A stretch of 5,046 nucleotides of DNA. Source: Collinsella sp. (GTDB lineage: Bacteria; Actinomycetota; Coriobacteriia; Coriobacteriales; Coriobacteriaceae). The translations under genes were made by a program, and so were the position numbers. The notes under the pieces were generated by a model that was not told the origin of the DNA, made no database searches, and was given only the letters and a program-made list of their open reading frames with translations. Every line of letters starts with the position of its first letter. Positions within the stretch are counted from its first letter, which is position 1. Location: NCBI GenBank assembly GCA_014871605.1, contig WGSQ01000132.1:1-5046 (forward strand). Direction: 5' to 3'. Below, one piece after another: positions 1-5,046 of the stretch.

Positions 1-48
1 GGACTGTAGAGCAGGAAACCTAAGCCGGTGTCCCCACTCTCCCGGGGC
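1..48 (+). repeat. Structured repeat element, partial copy (3' half)
   Basis: The first 21 bases are an exact reverse-complement match to 4710-4730, inside the full element at 4684-4815. After the match the sequence diverges, but it keeps the same plan: AAACCT, then CCGG, CCCC and CGGGG blocks, which correspond to the GC-rich outer stem of the other copies. The 5' half would lie left of the window. It begins about 10 bases after the stop codon of the neighbouring minus-strand gene, so it would be transcribed as part of that gene's 3' end. Confidence 0.75.
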
Positions 49-56
49 CGAACGCC

Positions 57-2231
57 CTAGTTGTTGAGCATGCGGTCGAAGCTTCCCGAGTCGCCATCCC
101 GATAGTCTGCGGTCATCAGAATCTCCTGCGGAATGCGCCCGCCCTCGCGCAGCACGTTGCGGAACTGCACGCGCGTAACCATGGGCAGATCCTTGATCGT
201 CGCTGCCAGGTTCTGCGGCACACCCTGGTTGGCAGCCGCGGGCTCGCACTCTCCGCCGGCCTTCACGCGACGCTTATGCTCAGCGAGCATGGCGCGGTAC
301 ATGCCGGCATGCAGGCGAATCTCAACCACATTGGCATTGCGAGCCTGCTCGACGATGCGCGCGCCCTCGCGATCGATATCGCCCACGTAGTAGACGTAGT
401 TAAAGCGATAGCCAATCTCGGCCAGATAATCATCCAGTGCGTGCGAGACGCTCGCTTTGCAGCCGCCGCCAAAAATCACGCCGCCCACCTTGATGCCAAA
501 GAGCTTGGCGTGCTTGCGGCCACGCAGCAGCTTGACGATCTCGTCGTAGGTGTCCAGGTTCTCGACCATAATGAACGGCTTGTCGGCTCCCAGCGTAAAG
601 AAGCCCGTAAAGTGCACGGGGCGATTGGGGGCGACCTTGATCGCCTGCATGCTGATGCCCTTTTCGGTCATACGCCTGATCAGGCGCTCACCGTGCTTGC
701 CGTCAAAAGCCTTCTCGTCGTTAAAGATCTGGTAGGCACGCTGGCGGCGCGAGGCAACCGGCGTATCGGCACCTCGGTTCTGCTCGATCCAAGCCTGGAT
801 GATTGCGATTTCCTCGGCAATCTTGCGGTTGGACATCTCGTTGTGCTGAGTGCGCTGCGGAGCCTTTTTGCCGTCCTTGCCCTCGACCTTTACGATCTGT
901 GTCTGCTGCTCCTTGATCTTGGAGAGCGCCATAGGCGTGGGGACAACCTTGAGCAGCTGCCTGCCTAAAACGCGGGCAAGGGCAAACGCCGAGACCTCGC
1001 CGTGGGCGGCCGACTCGGGCTGCCGGGCAGCAGTATCTACTGCGGCAGACTCCGGCTTCTTCTGAGACTTGCGCTTAGAATCGCCTTGAGAATTGCGCTC
1101 GCGCTTCGGCATAGACGCCTGCTTCTGCGGACGATCGGACTTGCTCTCCTTCGCTGACTGGCGCTTAGGCTGCCCCGAAGAAACCTCGGCCTTCGCATCC
1201 TCGTTCTGCGGCGTGGTCTTCTCGGTTGCAGTCTCGGCATGGGAACTGCGGCCTCCACGATGGCGACGGCGGCGAGGCTTGCTCGACGCGCTCTGCTCCG
1301 TCTGCTCATCAGTAGGCTGCTGGCCCTTGGCCTCGGCATCAACCTCAAGCTGCGGCTCAACAGGCTTTTGCTCGCGAGCCACCGGCTCAACGGCCTTCTC
1401 GTCCTGGGTGGTCGAAACCGACTCGCCCTTCTCCTGACGCTTTACGGGATACGCACGTCCCGCAAAACCGCGGCCGGGACGACACGAACCCGGAGCCTTC
1501 TTGGCAGACTCCTCAACATCGTCTGCAACCTCAGAAGACTCTTCAACCTCACGCGCGGCATCCTGCTGTGCAGTCTTAAAGTGAGCACCGCGACGACGCT
1601 TGGGCTCTTGGGCCTCCACGGGCTTTTGCTCCTTCGTGGGCTTCTGCGACTCGGCAGCAACCTCGGTCTCAACAGCCTCGGCATCCGTCTCGCCCTTTCG
1701 AGCAACGGCGCGACGGAAGCGCTCCTGCTGGGCGCGGCGCTGTGCATCGCGCTTGCCGCCCCCGCCAAAATCGCCGCGTCCTGCCTTGGCCGTAAAGGCA
1801 CGCACGACGTTCTCATCGAGCAACTCATCGGTATCGACATGCTCACGCGGAGCAGCTTCTTCCACAGCAGGCACGTCAGCGGAATCCTCGACGACAAAAT
1901 CCTCGACGGACTCGGCAGGCTGCTCCTGGGCATCGCGGATCTCGGCATTGATGGTATAGAACGCCGGGCGCCCGTTAATGCCGCTACCCTCGATCTTGGT
2001 CACGATATTTGCCGCGATAAGCTCATCGCGCATCGCCTTGGTGTCACATTCCTTATCGACGGAGCGGAAAATTTGCGCCAGCGCGCTCGACTTGATCTTG
2101 AGCGCCTTGCGGCAAAGCAGGTCGTAGGCAACCAGCTTGGCACGCTCAGCAGAAAGCGATGTCTGGCTGCTCAGACGCTCAGCCAGGGCATCGACATTAT
2201 TTTGGTTATCGGAATATACCGTCTTGGCCAC
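57..2231 (-). CDS. wHTH - disordered linker - JetD-like (DUF2220) Toprim protein
   Basis: A protein of 724 residues counted from GTG 2231. Residues 25-98 look like a winged helix, with a GRPAFYTI wing strand. Residues 100-410 are low-complexity, rich in Glu, Lys, Gln, Ala and Pro, with basic islands (PKRRRGAH near 210, KPRRRRHRGGR near 318), and are probably disordered. Residues 415-724 resemble the C-terminal half of Wadjet JetD. They contain RAYQIFNDEKAFD (498-510), MVENLDTY (555-562), IFGGGCKASVSHAL (586-599) and YYVGDIDREG (614-623). E557, D618 and D620 fit the Toprim metal-binding Glu and DxD. JetD is the DNA-cleaving subunit of the Wadjet anti-plasmid complex and is related to Spo11/topoisomerase VI-A. 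It is usually about 400 residues, so the N-terminal half here is extra. No jetABC genes are adjacent, so a Wadjet role is not supported; DNA or RNA binding and metal-dependent cleavage are inferred. GTG 2231 is preferred because GAAAGGGG precedes it; an in-frame ATG at 2255 lacks a ribosome site. Confidence 0.85.
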   Translation of the reverse strand: MAKTVYSDNQNNVDALAERLSSQTSLSAERAKLVAYDLLCRKALKIKSSALAQIFRSVDKECDTKAMRDELIAANIVTKIEGSGINGRPAFYTINAEIRDAQEQPAESVEDFVVEDSADVPAVEEAAPREHVDTDELLDENVVRAFTAKAGRGDFGGGGKRDAQRRAQQERFRRAVARKGETDAEAVETEVAAESQKPTKEQKPVEAQEPKRRRGAHFKTAQQDAAREVEESSEVADDVEESAKKAPGSCRPGRGFAGRAYPVKRQEKGESVSTTQDEKAVEPVAREQKPVEPQLEVDAEAKGQQPTDEQTEQSASSKPRRRRHRGGRSSHAETATEKTTPQNEDAKAEVSSGQPKRQSAKESKSDRPQKQASMPKRERNSQGDSKRKSQKKPESAAVDTAARQPESAAHGEVSAFALARVLGRQLLKVVPTPMALSKIKEQQTQIVKVEGKDGKKAPQRTQHNEMSNRKIAEEIAIIQAWIEQNRGADTPVASRRQRAYQIFNDEKAFDGKHGERLIRRMTEKGISMQAIKVAPNRPVHFTGFFTLGADKPFIMVENLDTYDEIVKLLRGRKHAKLFGIKVGGVIFGGGCKASVSHALDDYLAEIGYRFNYVYYVGDIDREGARIVEQARNANVVEIRLHAGMYRAMLAEHKRRVKAGGECEPAAANQGVPQNLAATIKDLPMVTRVQFRNVLREGGRIPQEILMTADYRDGDSGSFDRMLNN

Positions 2232-2235
2232 GGGG

Positions 2236-2243
2236 CCCCTTTC
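2236..2243 (-). promoter_or_regulatory. Ribosome binding site deciding a GTG start
   Basis: On the minus strand GAAAGGGG lies four bases before GTG 2231. The longer reading from ATG 2255 has only AT-rich sequence in front of it and no Shine-Dalgarno match. The spacing is a little short, so this supports the GTG start without proving it. Confidence 0.5.
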
Positions 2244-2257
2244 ATATGTACACATAT
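2244..2257. promoter_or_regulatory. Inverted repeat ATATGT-AC-ACATAT near the transcription start
   Basis: The 6-base arms are perfect around a 2-base centre. The repeat falls where transcription of the JetD-like gene would begin if the -10 at 2261-2266 is right, so a regulator bound here could block initiation. AT-rich palindromes of this size also arise by chance. Confidence 0.25.
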
Positions 2258-2260
2258 ACG

Positions 2261-2290
2261 TTTATATGGTACAACGCGCGCCCTTATCCA
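2261..2290 (-). promoter_or_regulatory. Candidate promoter of the JetD-like gene
   Basis: On the minus strand TGGATA (2285-2290, four of six bases of the -35 consensus) is 18 bases from TATAAA (2261-2266, five of six of the -10). Initiation near 2254 would give a short untranslated leader of about 23 bases before GTG 2231 and would leave ATG 2255 outside or at the very tip of the transcript. The terminator at 2347-2385 isolates this gene from cstA, so a promoter is expected in this gap. Confidence 0.4.
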
Positions 2291-2308
2291 TGCAAAACAT
2301 CTGCGAGA

Positions 2309-2328
2309 ACACTCGAGCACACTCGAGC
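2309..2328. repeat. Tandem 10-bp repeat, each unit with palindrome CTCGAG
   Basis: Two exact adjacent copies of ACACTCGAGC. The period is about one turn of the helix, so the two CTCGAG palindromes lie on the same DNA face, about 20-40 bases upstream of the candidate -35 of the JetD-like gene. It may be a regulator site or a chance duplication. Confidence 0.5.
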
Positions 2329-2346
2329 GTCACCCACTTTTGCATG

Positions 2347-2385
2347 AAAAAAGACCGAGCCCGCGAAGTCGCGGACCCGGTCTTT
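2347..2385 (-). terminator. Rho-independent terminator of cstA
   Basis: On the minus strand a 16-bp stem (2370-2385 with 2350-2365, two G-U pairs) closes a 4-base loop ACTT and ends in a run of six T (2352-2347). It starts about 40 bases after the cstA stop codon. The opposite strand has only three T after the stem, so the terminator works mainly leftward. Confidence 0.93.
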
Positions 2386-2424
2386 CCGAGTCAAATGGAT
2401 GGGAGATTCAACCCGTCCGACCGA

Positions 2425-4314
2425 CTAGGCCTTGGCGGCCTCGGCGTCAGCGGGAGCCTCGGCGGCAGCGGCGCGACCGTACTCGGCCTTGCCCATCTCG
2501 GACCACTCGGGCTCCTCATCAGGCATGGAGCCAGCCTCCTTGCCGAAGAACTCCTTGAGGCAGTTGACGGCGACGATGAGGCCCAGGACCATCAGCAGGA
2601 CGGCAAAGACGAGCTGCAGGCCCTTGGTGGCGGCGACGGAGACGGCGGCCGTGGTGGCGGTAGCCGGGATGGTGCCGAAGAAGCCGTAAGCCTGGACGGC
2701 GGCCATGCAGCCCATGGCGCTCTGGACCAGCGAGGTGAAGGTGCAGCAGAGCAGGAAGGCGACGGGCACGTAGAGCATCCAACCCTTGCGGCCGGTGCAC
2801 TTGCAGAACACGGCGAGGGTGATCATGGTCATGCCGCCGAGCAGCTGGTTGGAAGCACCAAAGAGCGGCCAGATGTTGGCATAGCCACCAAAAGCGAGGG
2901 CGAGACCGGGAAGCAGGGTGACGACCGTGGCGAACCAGGGGTTGCCGAGGACCTTCATGTAGCCGGCCTTGGACTCGATGGCCAGGGCGTCGTTGGTCTG
3001 GGCAAAGAACTCGGAGAACGAGGTGCGGGCGATGCGGGCGACGGCGTCGAGCGAGGTCAGGGCCAGAGCGGAGACGTTCATGGTCATGAAGACGGTAGCG
3101 AGCGTGCCGTCAACACCGAAGGCCTGCATACCGCGGGAGATGCCAGCGGCGAAGATCTGGAACGGGGTGGAAGCGACACCGGCGTTGAGGGCGCCGGTAC
3201 CGGCGGTGTTCATATCAGAGAACATGATGCCGGCAACGATGATGGCAAGGATGCCGACGAAGGACTCGACGATCATTGCGCCGTAACCGACCTTGACGGC
3301 GTCCTGCTCCTTCTCGACCTGCTTGGAAGAGGTGCCGGAAGAAACGAGGCTGTGGAAACCGGAGAGAGCACCGCAAGCGACGGAGACGAACAGGACCGGG
3401 AACATCATGCCGGAGGCAGTGGAGAAGCCGGTGAAGACCGGAGCGGTGATAGTGGCCTGACCGTTGACGCCCAGGACGACGATGCCGAGGACAGCGCAGA
3501 CGATCATGACGATCATCATGATGGAAGTGAGGTAGTCACGCGGGGTCTTGAGCATCTGGATGGGCATAGCGCCAGCGAAGACCAGGTAGACCATGACGAC
3601 GGCGAACCACTGGAACTTATCCAGGTAGACCGGAAACTGCATACCGACGGCGAACATGAGAACCATGAGGACCACGCCGGTGACGAACTCGGCAGCGCCG
3701 GTGAGGTTGAACTTCTTCTGGGCCCAACCAAAGGCGATAGCGACGAAGGTGAACAGGATGGAGATGGTACCAGCGCAGCCGGCGGCATAGGACTTGGTGA
3801 AGTCGATGGCACCGGTAGCAGCACCAGAAGCGTCAACGGCCGGGGTGAACATGAACGTCTTGCAGACCATGTCGGTAAAGGCGGCGATGACGATGATGCA
3901 GAACAGCCAGCAGAACAGCAGGAACAGGCGACGGCCGGTCTTGCCGATATACTTCTCGATGAGCTGAGCGAGCGACTTGCCGTTGTTCTTCATCGAAGCG
4001 TACAGGGCACCAAAGTCGTGGACGGCGCCAAAGAAGATGCCGCCGACGAGGACCCAGAGCACGACGGGCAGCCAGCCAAAGGCCATGGCGACGATCGTAC
4101 CCGTGACAGGGCCAGCACCGCAGATCGAGCTGAACTGGTGCGAAAACGCAGTGAAGGCGGAGACGGGCGAGAAGCTGTTGCCGTCCTTCATGCGCTTGGC
4201 CGGCGTGAGGGCCTCTTTGTCAACGCCCCACTTGTTGGCCAGCCAGCGGCCGTAGCCCAGATAGCCGCAGGCGAGCACCGCCGCGGCCACAACCATGAGC
4301 AAAACTCCGTTCAT
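2425..4314 (-). CDS. cstA: CstA-family carbon starvation transporter
   Basis: A 629-residue integral membrane protein with roughly 15 hydrophobic segments. Family hallmarks are HQFSSICGAGPVTG (59-72), CGALSGFHSLVSSGTSSKQ (314-332) and WPLFGASNQLLGG (482-494), which match the conserved blocks of E. coli CstA and BtsT. Those relatives import pyruvate, and CstA has also been linked to peptide uptake; the substrate here cannot be read from sequence. It is somewhat shorter than the E. coli proteins (about 700). The last 40 residues form an Ala/Glu-rich cytoplasmic-type tail. ATG 4314 is preceded by AGGAGG at ideal spacing and the protein begins directly with a membrane segment. Codon use is strongly biased (almost only AAG for Lys and C-ending codons), unlike the neighbouring gene, suggesting high expression. 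It is a single-gene unit with its own promoter, attenuator-like leader and terminator; no two-component sensor genes (BtsSR type) are adjacent. Confidence 0.95.
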   Translation of the reverse strand: MNGVLLMVVAAAVLACGYLGYGRWLANKWGVDKEALTPAKRMKDGNSFSPVSAFTAFSHQFSSICGAGPVTGTIVAMAFGWLPVVLWVLVGGIFFGAVHDFGALYASMKNNGKSLAQLIEKYIGKTGRRLFLLFCWLFCIIVIAAFTDMVCKTFMFTPAVDASGAATGAIDFTKSYAAGCAGTISILFTFVAIAFGWAQKKFNLTGAAEFVTGVVLMVLMFAVGMQFPVYLDKFQWFAVVMVYLVFAGAMPIQMLKTPRDYLTSIMMIVMIVCAVLGIVVLGVNGQATITAPVFTGFSTASGMMFPVLFVSVACGALSGFHSLVSSGTSSKQVEKEQDAVKVGYGAMIVESFVGILAIIVAGIMFSDMNTAGTGALNAGVASTPFQIFAAGISRGMQAFGVDGTLATVFMTMNVSALALTSLDAVARIARTSFSEFFAQTNDALAIESKAGYMKVLGNPWFATVVTLLPGLALAFGGYANIWPLFGASNQLLGGMTMITLAVFCKCTGRKGWMLYVPVAFLLCCTFTSLVQSAMGCMAAVQAYGFFGTIPATATTAAVSVAATKGLQLVFAVLLMVLGLIVAVNCLKEFFGKEAGSMPDEEPEWSEMGKAEYGRAAAAEAPADAEAAKA

Positions 4315-4321
4315 TACATTT

Positions 4322-4328
4322 CCTCCTC
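4322..4328 (-). promoter_or_regulatory. Ribosome binding site of cstA
   Basis: GAGGAGG on the minus strand sits seven bases before ATG 4314, a near-perfect Shine-Dalgarno match. It lies just after the leader terminator's T-run, so it is present only in transcripts that read through. Confidence 0.9.
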
Positions 4329-4349
4329 TAAAAAGAACTTCCTAGACAT

Positions 4350-4388
4350 AAAAAATGAGGACCGTCGGTTGCGCTCGACGGCCCTCAT
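4350..4388 (-). terminator. Intrinsic terminator in the cstA leader (attenuator)
   Basis: On the minus strand ATGAGGGCCGTCG (4388-4376) pairs with CGACGGTCCTCAT (4367-4355) through 13 bp with one G-U pair, around an 8-base loop, followed by a run of T to 4350. It lies only 36 bases before the cstA start and downstream of the best cstA promoter. It therefore either attenuates cstA or ends a short leader RNA. Confidence 0.85.
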
Positions 4389-4439
4389 CTTCATCAGCCG
4401 CCCGTTATCGTACGGGCTAGCTGTATGTGCTAACCCGCA

Positions 4440-4508
4440 TCAGATAATTACTACGCTGATAATGTTTAGCTGATGCGTGAACATGTCTAAGAAATCCTCT
4501 TCAATCAT
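4440..4508 (-). CDS. Candidate leader peptide of cstA, Ile/Val-rich
   Basis: A 22-residue open frame, or 14 residues from the internal ATG at 4484 (MFTHQLNIISVVII). The shorter form has AGAGGA about ten bases upstream; the longer ATG has no clear ribosome site. The last seven codons read Ile-Ile-Ser-Val-Val-Ile-Ile and then stop, with CTA, GTA and TTA codons that look uncommon in this GC-rich DNA. It lies between the cstA promoter and the leader terminator, and its stop codon falls inside the CTGATGC arm of a hairpin. This is the layout of amino-acid leader peptides such as those of ilv operons, where ribosome stalling decides whether the terminator forms. Sensing of branched-chain aminoacyl-tRNA is inferred; a chance ORF is possible. 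Confidence 0.5.
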   Translation of the reverse strand: MIEEDFLDMFTHQLNIISVVII

Positions 4509-4555
4509 GATGCGAACGATCCGTGCGTGTTCACATCCCCCAGTGGTTGAAAAGG

Positions 4556-4584
4556 AGTATGAAACTTTAGTTACCTAAAGTCAA
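4556..4584 (-). promoter_or_regulatory. cstA promoter
   Basis: On the minus strand TTGACT (4579-4584) is exactly 17 bases from CATACT (4556-4561): five of six and four of six consensus bases at ideal spacing. AT-rich DNA with A and T runs lies directly upstream (about 4587-4620), which could act as an UP element. Transcription would start near 4549, giving a leader of about 235 bases. Confidence 0.65.
4564..4581. promoter_or_regulatory. Palindromic operator inside the cstA promoter
   Basis: ACTTTAG-GTAA-CTAAAGT is a perfect 7-base inverted repeat filling the spacer and touching the -35 box of the cstA promoter. A dimeric regulator bound here would block RNA polymerase, or could remodel the spacer in the MerR manner. 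The half site loosely recalls DtxR-type TTAGG boxes but the spacing differs, so I do not assign a regulator. Confidence 0.5.
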
Positions 4585-4603
4585 CGCAAATTTGTAATGA
4601 ATT

Positions 4604-4632
4604 TTCAACTTTTTTGGATTTCTCGGTATAAA
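4604..4632 (+). promoter_or_regulatory. Possible rightward promoter toward the repeat element
   Basis: TTCAAC (4604-4609) is 17 bases from TATAAA (4627-4632). The -10 is good and the -35 is weak. Transcripts would run divergently from cstA and into the structured element at 4684-4815. The surrounding DNA is AT-rich, so chance matches are likely. Confidence 0.22.
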
Positions 4633-4683
4633 ACGCCACTGACCTCGGACTTTACCCAGCGACAGTTTTTGCATGAGAGATGT

Positions 4684-4815
4684 CCCTCGGGAGCGGGCGG
4701 GCGTATACAAGGTTTCCTGCTCTACAGTCCTGCTCGCACGGAGAGCACATTAAGTGCTCTCCGGCTCGTGCGGAACTCGCGATAAACCTTGTATACGCCC
4801 GCCCGCTCCCGAGGG
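4684..4815 (-). repeat. Structured repeat element, complete copy (long imperfect hairpin)
   Basis: The outer arms 4684-4715 and 4784-4815 are perfect 32-bp inverted repeats. Inside, 4735-4739 pairs with 4768-4772, and GGAGAGCAC (4740-4748) pairs with GTGCTCTCC (4754-4762) around a 5-base loop. Between outer and inner helices lie two unpaired strands (4716-4734 and 4773-4783), which are the parts most conserved between copies: 4710-4730 equals positions 1-21 inverted, and 4767-4790 equals 4985-5008 inverted. Paired arms change while loops stay, which suggests a structured RNA or a cruciform-forming DNA element rather than a coding repeat. No transposase is nearby. Strand is given relative to the copy at 4961-5046. 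Confidence 0.85.
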
Positions 4816-4829
4816 GCTCCCATCCCAAA

Positions 4830-4848
4830 TGCGGAGCAAAGCTCCGCA
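4830..4848. terminator. Perfect hairpin, possible weak terminator
   Basis: TGCGGAGC (4830-4837) pairs with GCTCCGCA (4841-4848) around a 3-base loop. On the plus strand a T-run follows only after seven further bases; on the minus strand only three T follow. It sits just outside the complete repeat copy and may end transcripts entering from either side. It could equally be an unrelated hairpin. Confidence 0.35.
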
Positions 4849-4960
4849 CACCAACTTTTTCTTTCAGCTAAAGAACGCTGGAAATTCGACGCTGGCTTGT
4901 TAACCTTGCTGGACGTTGTCGACGCCAAACCAGCTCAGAAGCTATATCGATACAGAAAGG

Positions 4961-5046
4961 TCCCCGGACGGAGGGGCCGGATATAAGGTTTATCGCGAGT
5001 TCCGCACGCAAAGAAGGCCACTTAATGTGGCCTTCGTCTTGCGCAG
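4961..5046 (+). repeat. Structured repeat element, partial copy (5' half)
   Basis: Bases 4985-5008 are identical (inverted) to 4767-4790 of the complete copy. The outer arm before them differs in sequence but keeps the CCCCGG, GGGG and CCGG pattern. The apical hairpin GAAGGCCAC (5013-5021) with GTGGCCTTC (5027-5035) keeps the TTAAT loop seen in the complete copy, with three pairs changed on both sides. A second stem CGCAA (5007-5011) with TTGCG (5039-5043) sits below it. The element is cut by the window edge before its conserved GGACTGTAG segment. Confidence 0.8.

Larger units (their letters stand above)
4329..4549 (-). promoter_or_regulatory. Structured 5' leader of cstA, probable attenuation control
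   Basis: The stretch from the predicted start (about 4549) to the cstA ribosome site holds a series of helices on the minus strand. GTGAACA (4534-4528) can pair with TGTTCAC (4483-4477). GCATCAG (4476-4470) pairs with CTGATGC (4443-4437). GGGTTAGC (4436-4429) pairs with GCTAGCCC (4421-4414). GCCCGT (4417-4412) pairs with ACGGGC (4405-4400). The terminator follows. The third and fourth helices share GCCC and exclude each other, and CATCAGC (4475-4469) has an alternative partner GCTGATG (4398-4392) just before the terminator. It lacks the conserved T-box sequence, and I do not recognise a known riboswitch class. I could not find by eye a single strong antiterminator. Confidence 0.6.

Noticed and set aside
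57..2231. A Wadjet defence operon
   Set aside because: Only the JetD-like part is present. cstA and intergenic DNA fill the upstream side, and the left side is outside the window.
1239..2558. A 439-codon open frame on the plus strand opposite the JetD-like gene
   Set aside because: A Leu/Arg-rich shadow translation with no recognisable domain; it runs through the promoter and terminator region into cstA.
2137..4473. A 778-codon open frame on the plus strand opposite cstA
   Set aside because: It is antisense to a clear CstA gene. The peptide is low-complexity, rich in Gly, Asp, Glu and His, which is what GC-biased third positions produce on the opposite strand. It crosses the cstA terminator and leader.
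4314..4549. T-box riboswitch upstream of cstA
   Set aside because: A terminator is present, but the conserved T-box sequence (TGGNACCGCG type) and a stem I specifier layout are not seen.
4684..4815. Insertion sequence or CRISPR repeat
   Set aside because: There is no transposase frame and no evenly spaced short repeats with spacers. The copies occur in both orientations with diverged arms and conserved loops.
4652..4928. Two minus-strand frames of 65 and 68 codons
   Set aside because: Most of their length is the arms and core of the inverted repeat, which explains the open frames; no ribosome site.
4789..4986. A 65-codon plus-strand frame in the right intergenic region with a protein-like middle (KERWKFDAGLL and following)
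   Set aside because: Both its start (TTG) and its end lie inside copies of the structured repeat, it has no ribosome site, and it crosses a hairpin. A decayed gene fragment cannot be excluded.

Overview
The window looks like chromosomal DNA of a high-GC Gram-positive bacterium, most likely a gut Coriobacteriia actinobacterium of the Collinsella type. This rests on GC-rich genes with strong AGGAGG ribosome sites, the style of the CstA protein, and AT-richer intergenic DNA. The genus is recognised from memory and was not computed.

Layout, left to right. Positions 1-48 hold half of a structured repeat element. Positions 57-2231 (minus strand) encode a large protein with an N-terminal winged-helix-like domain, about 300 residues of charged disordered linker, and a C-terminal JetD-like (DUF2220) Toprim domain. 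Positions 2232-2424 hold its presumed promoter, a small tandem repeat, and the terminator of the next gene upstream. Positions 2425-4314 (minus) encode a CstA-family membrane transporter. Positions 4315-4584 are its long regulatory leader: ribosome site, intrinsic terminator, stacked alternative hairpins, a short leader ORF ending in Ile/Val codons, and a promoter whose -35/-10 spacer is filled by a perfect palindrome. Positions 4585-5046 contain no convincing gene. They hold AT-rich DNA, a full copy (4684-4815) of the structured repeat in inverted orientation, a separate hairpin (4830-4848), about 110 bases in which I see nothing, and a third, truncated copy running off the right edge.

How it works together. 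Both genes read leftward, but a strong terminator after cstA and a separate promoter make two transcription units. cstA seems to be controlled at initiation (palindrome in the promoter) and again by attenuation in the leader, which suits a nutrient importer (pyruvate or peptides in known relatives). The JetD-like gene stands alone here; no JetA, JetB or JetC partners are visible in the window.

The most novel items are three. The first is the dispersed structured element, whose hairpins keep pairing while their sequence changes between copies. The second is the cstA leader, with a candidate branched-chain leader peptide. The third is the orphan wHTH-linker-Toprim protein.
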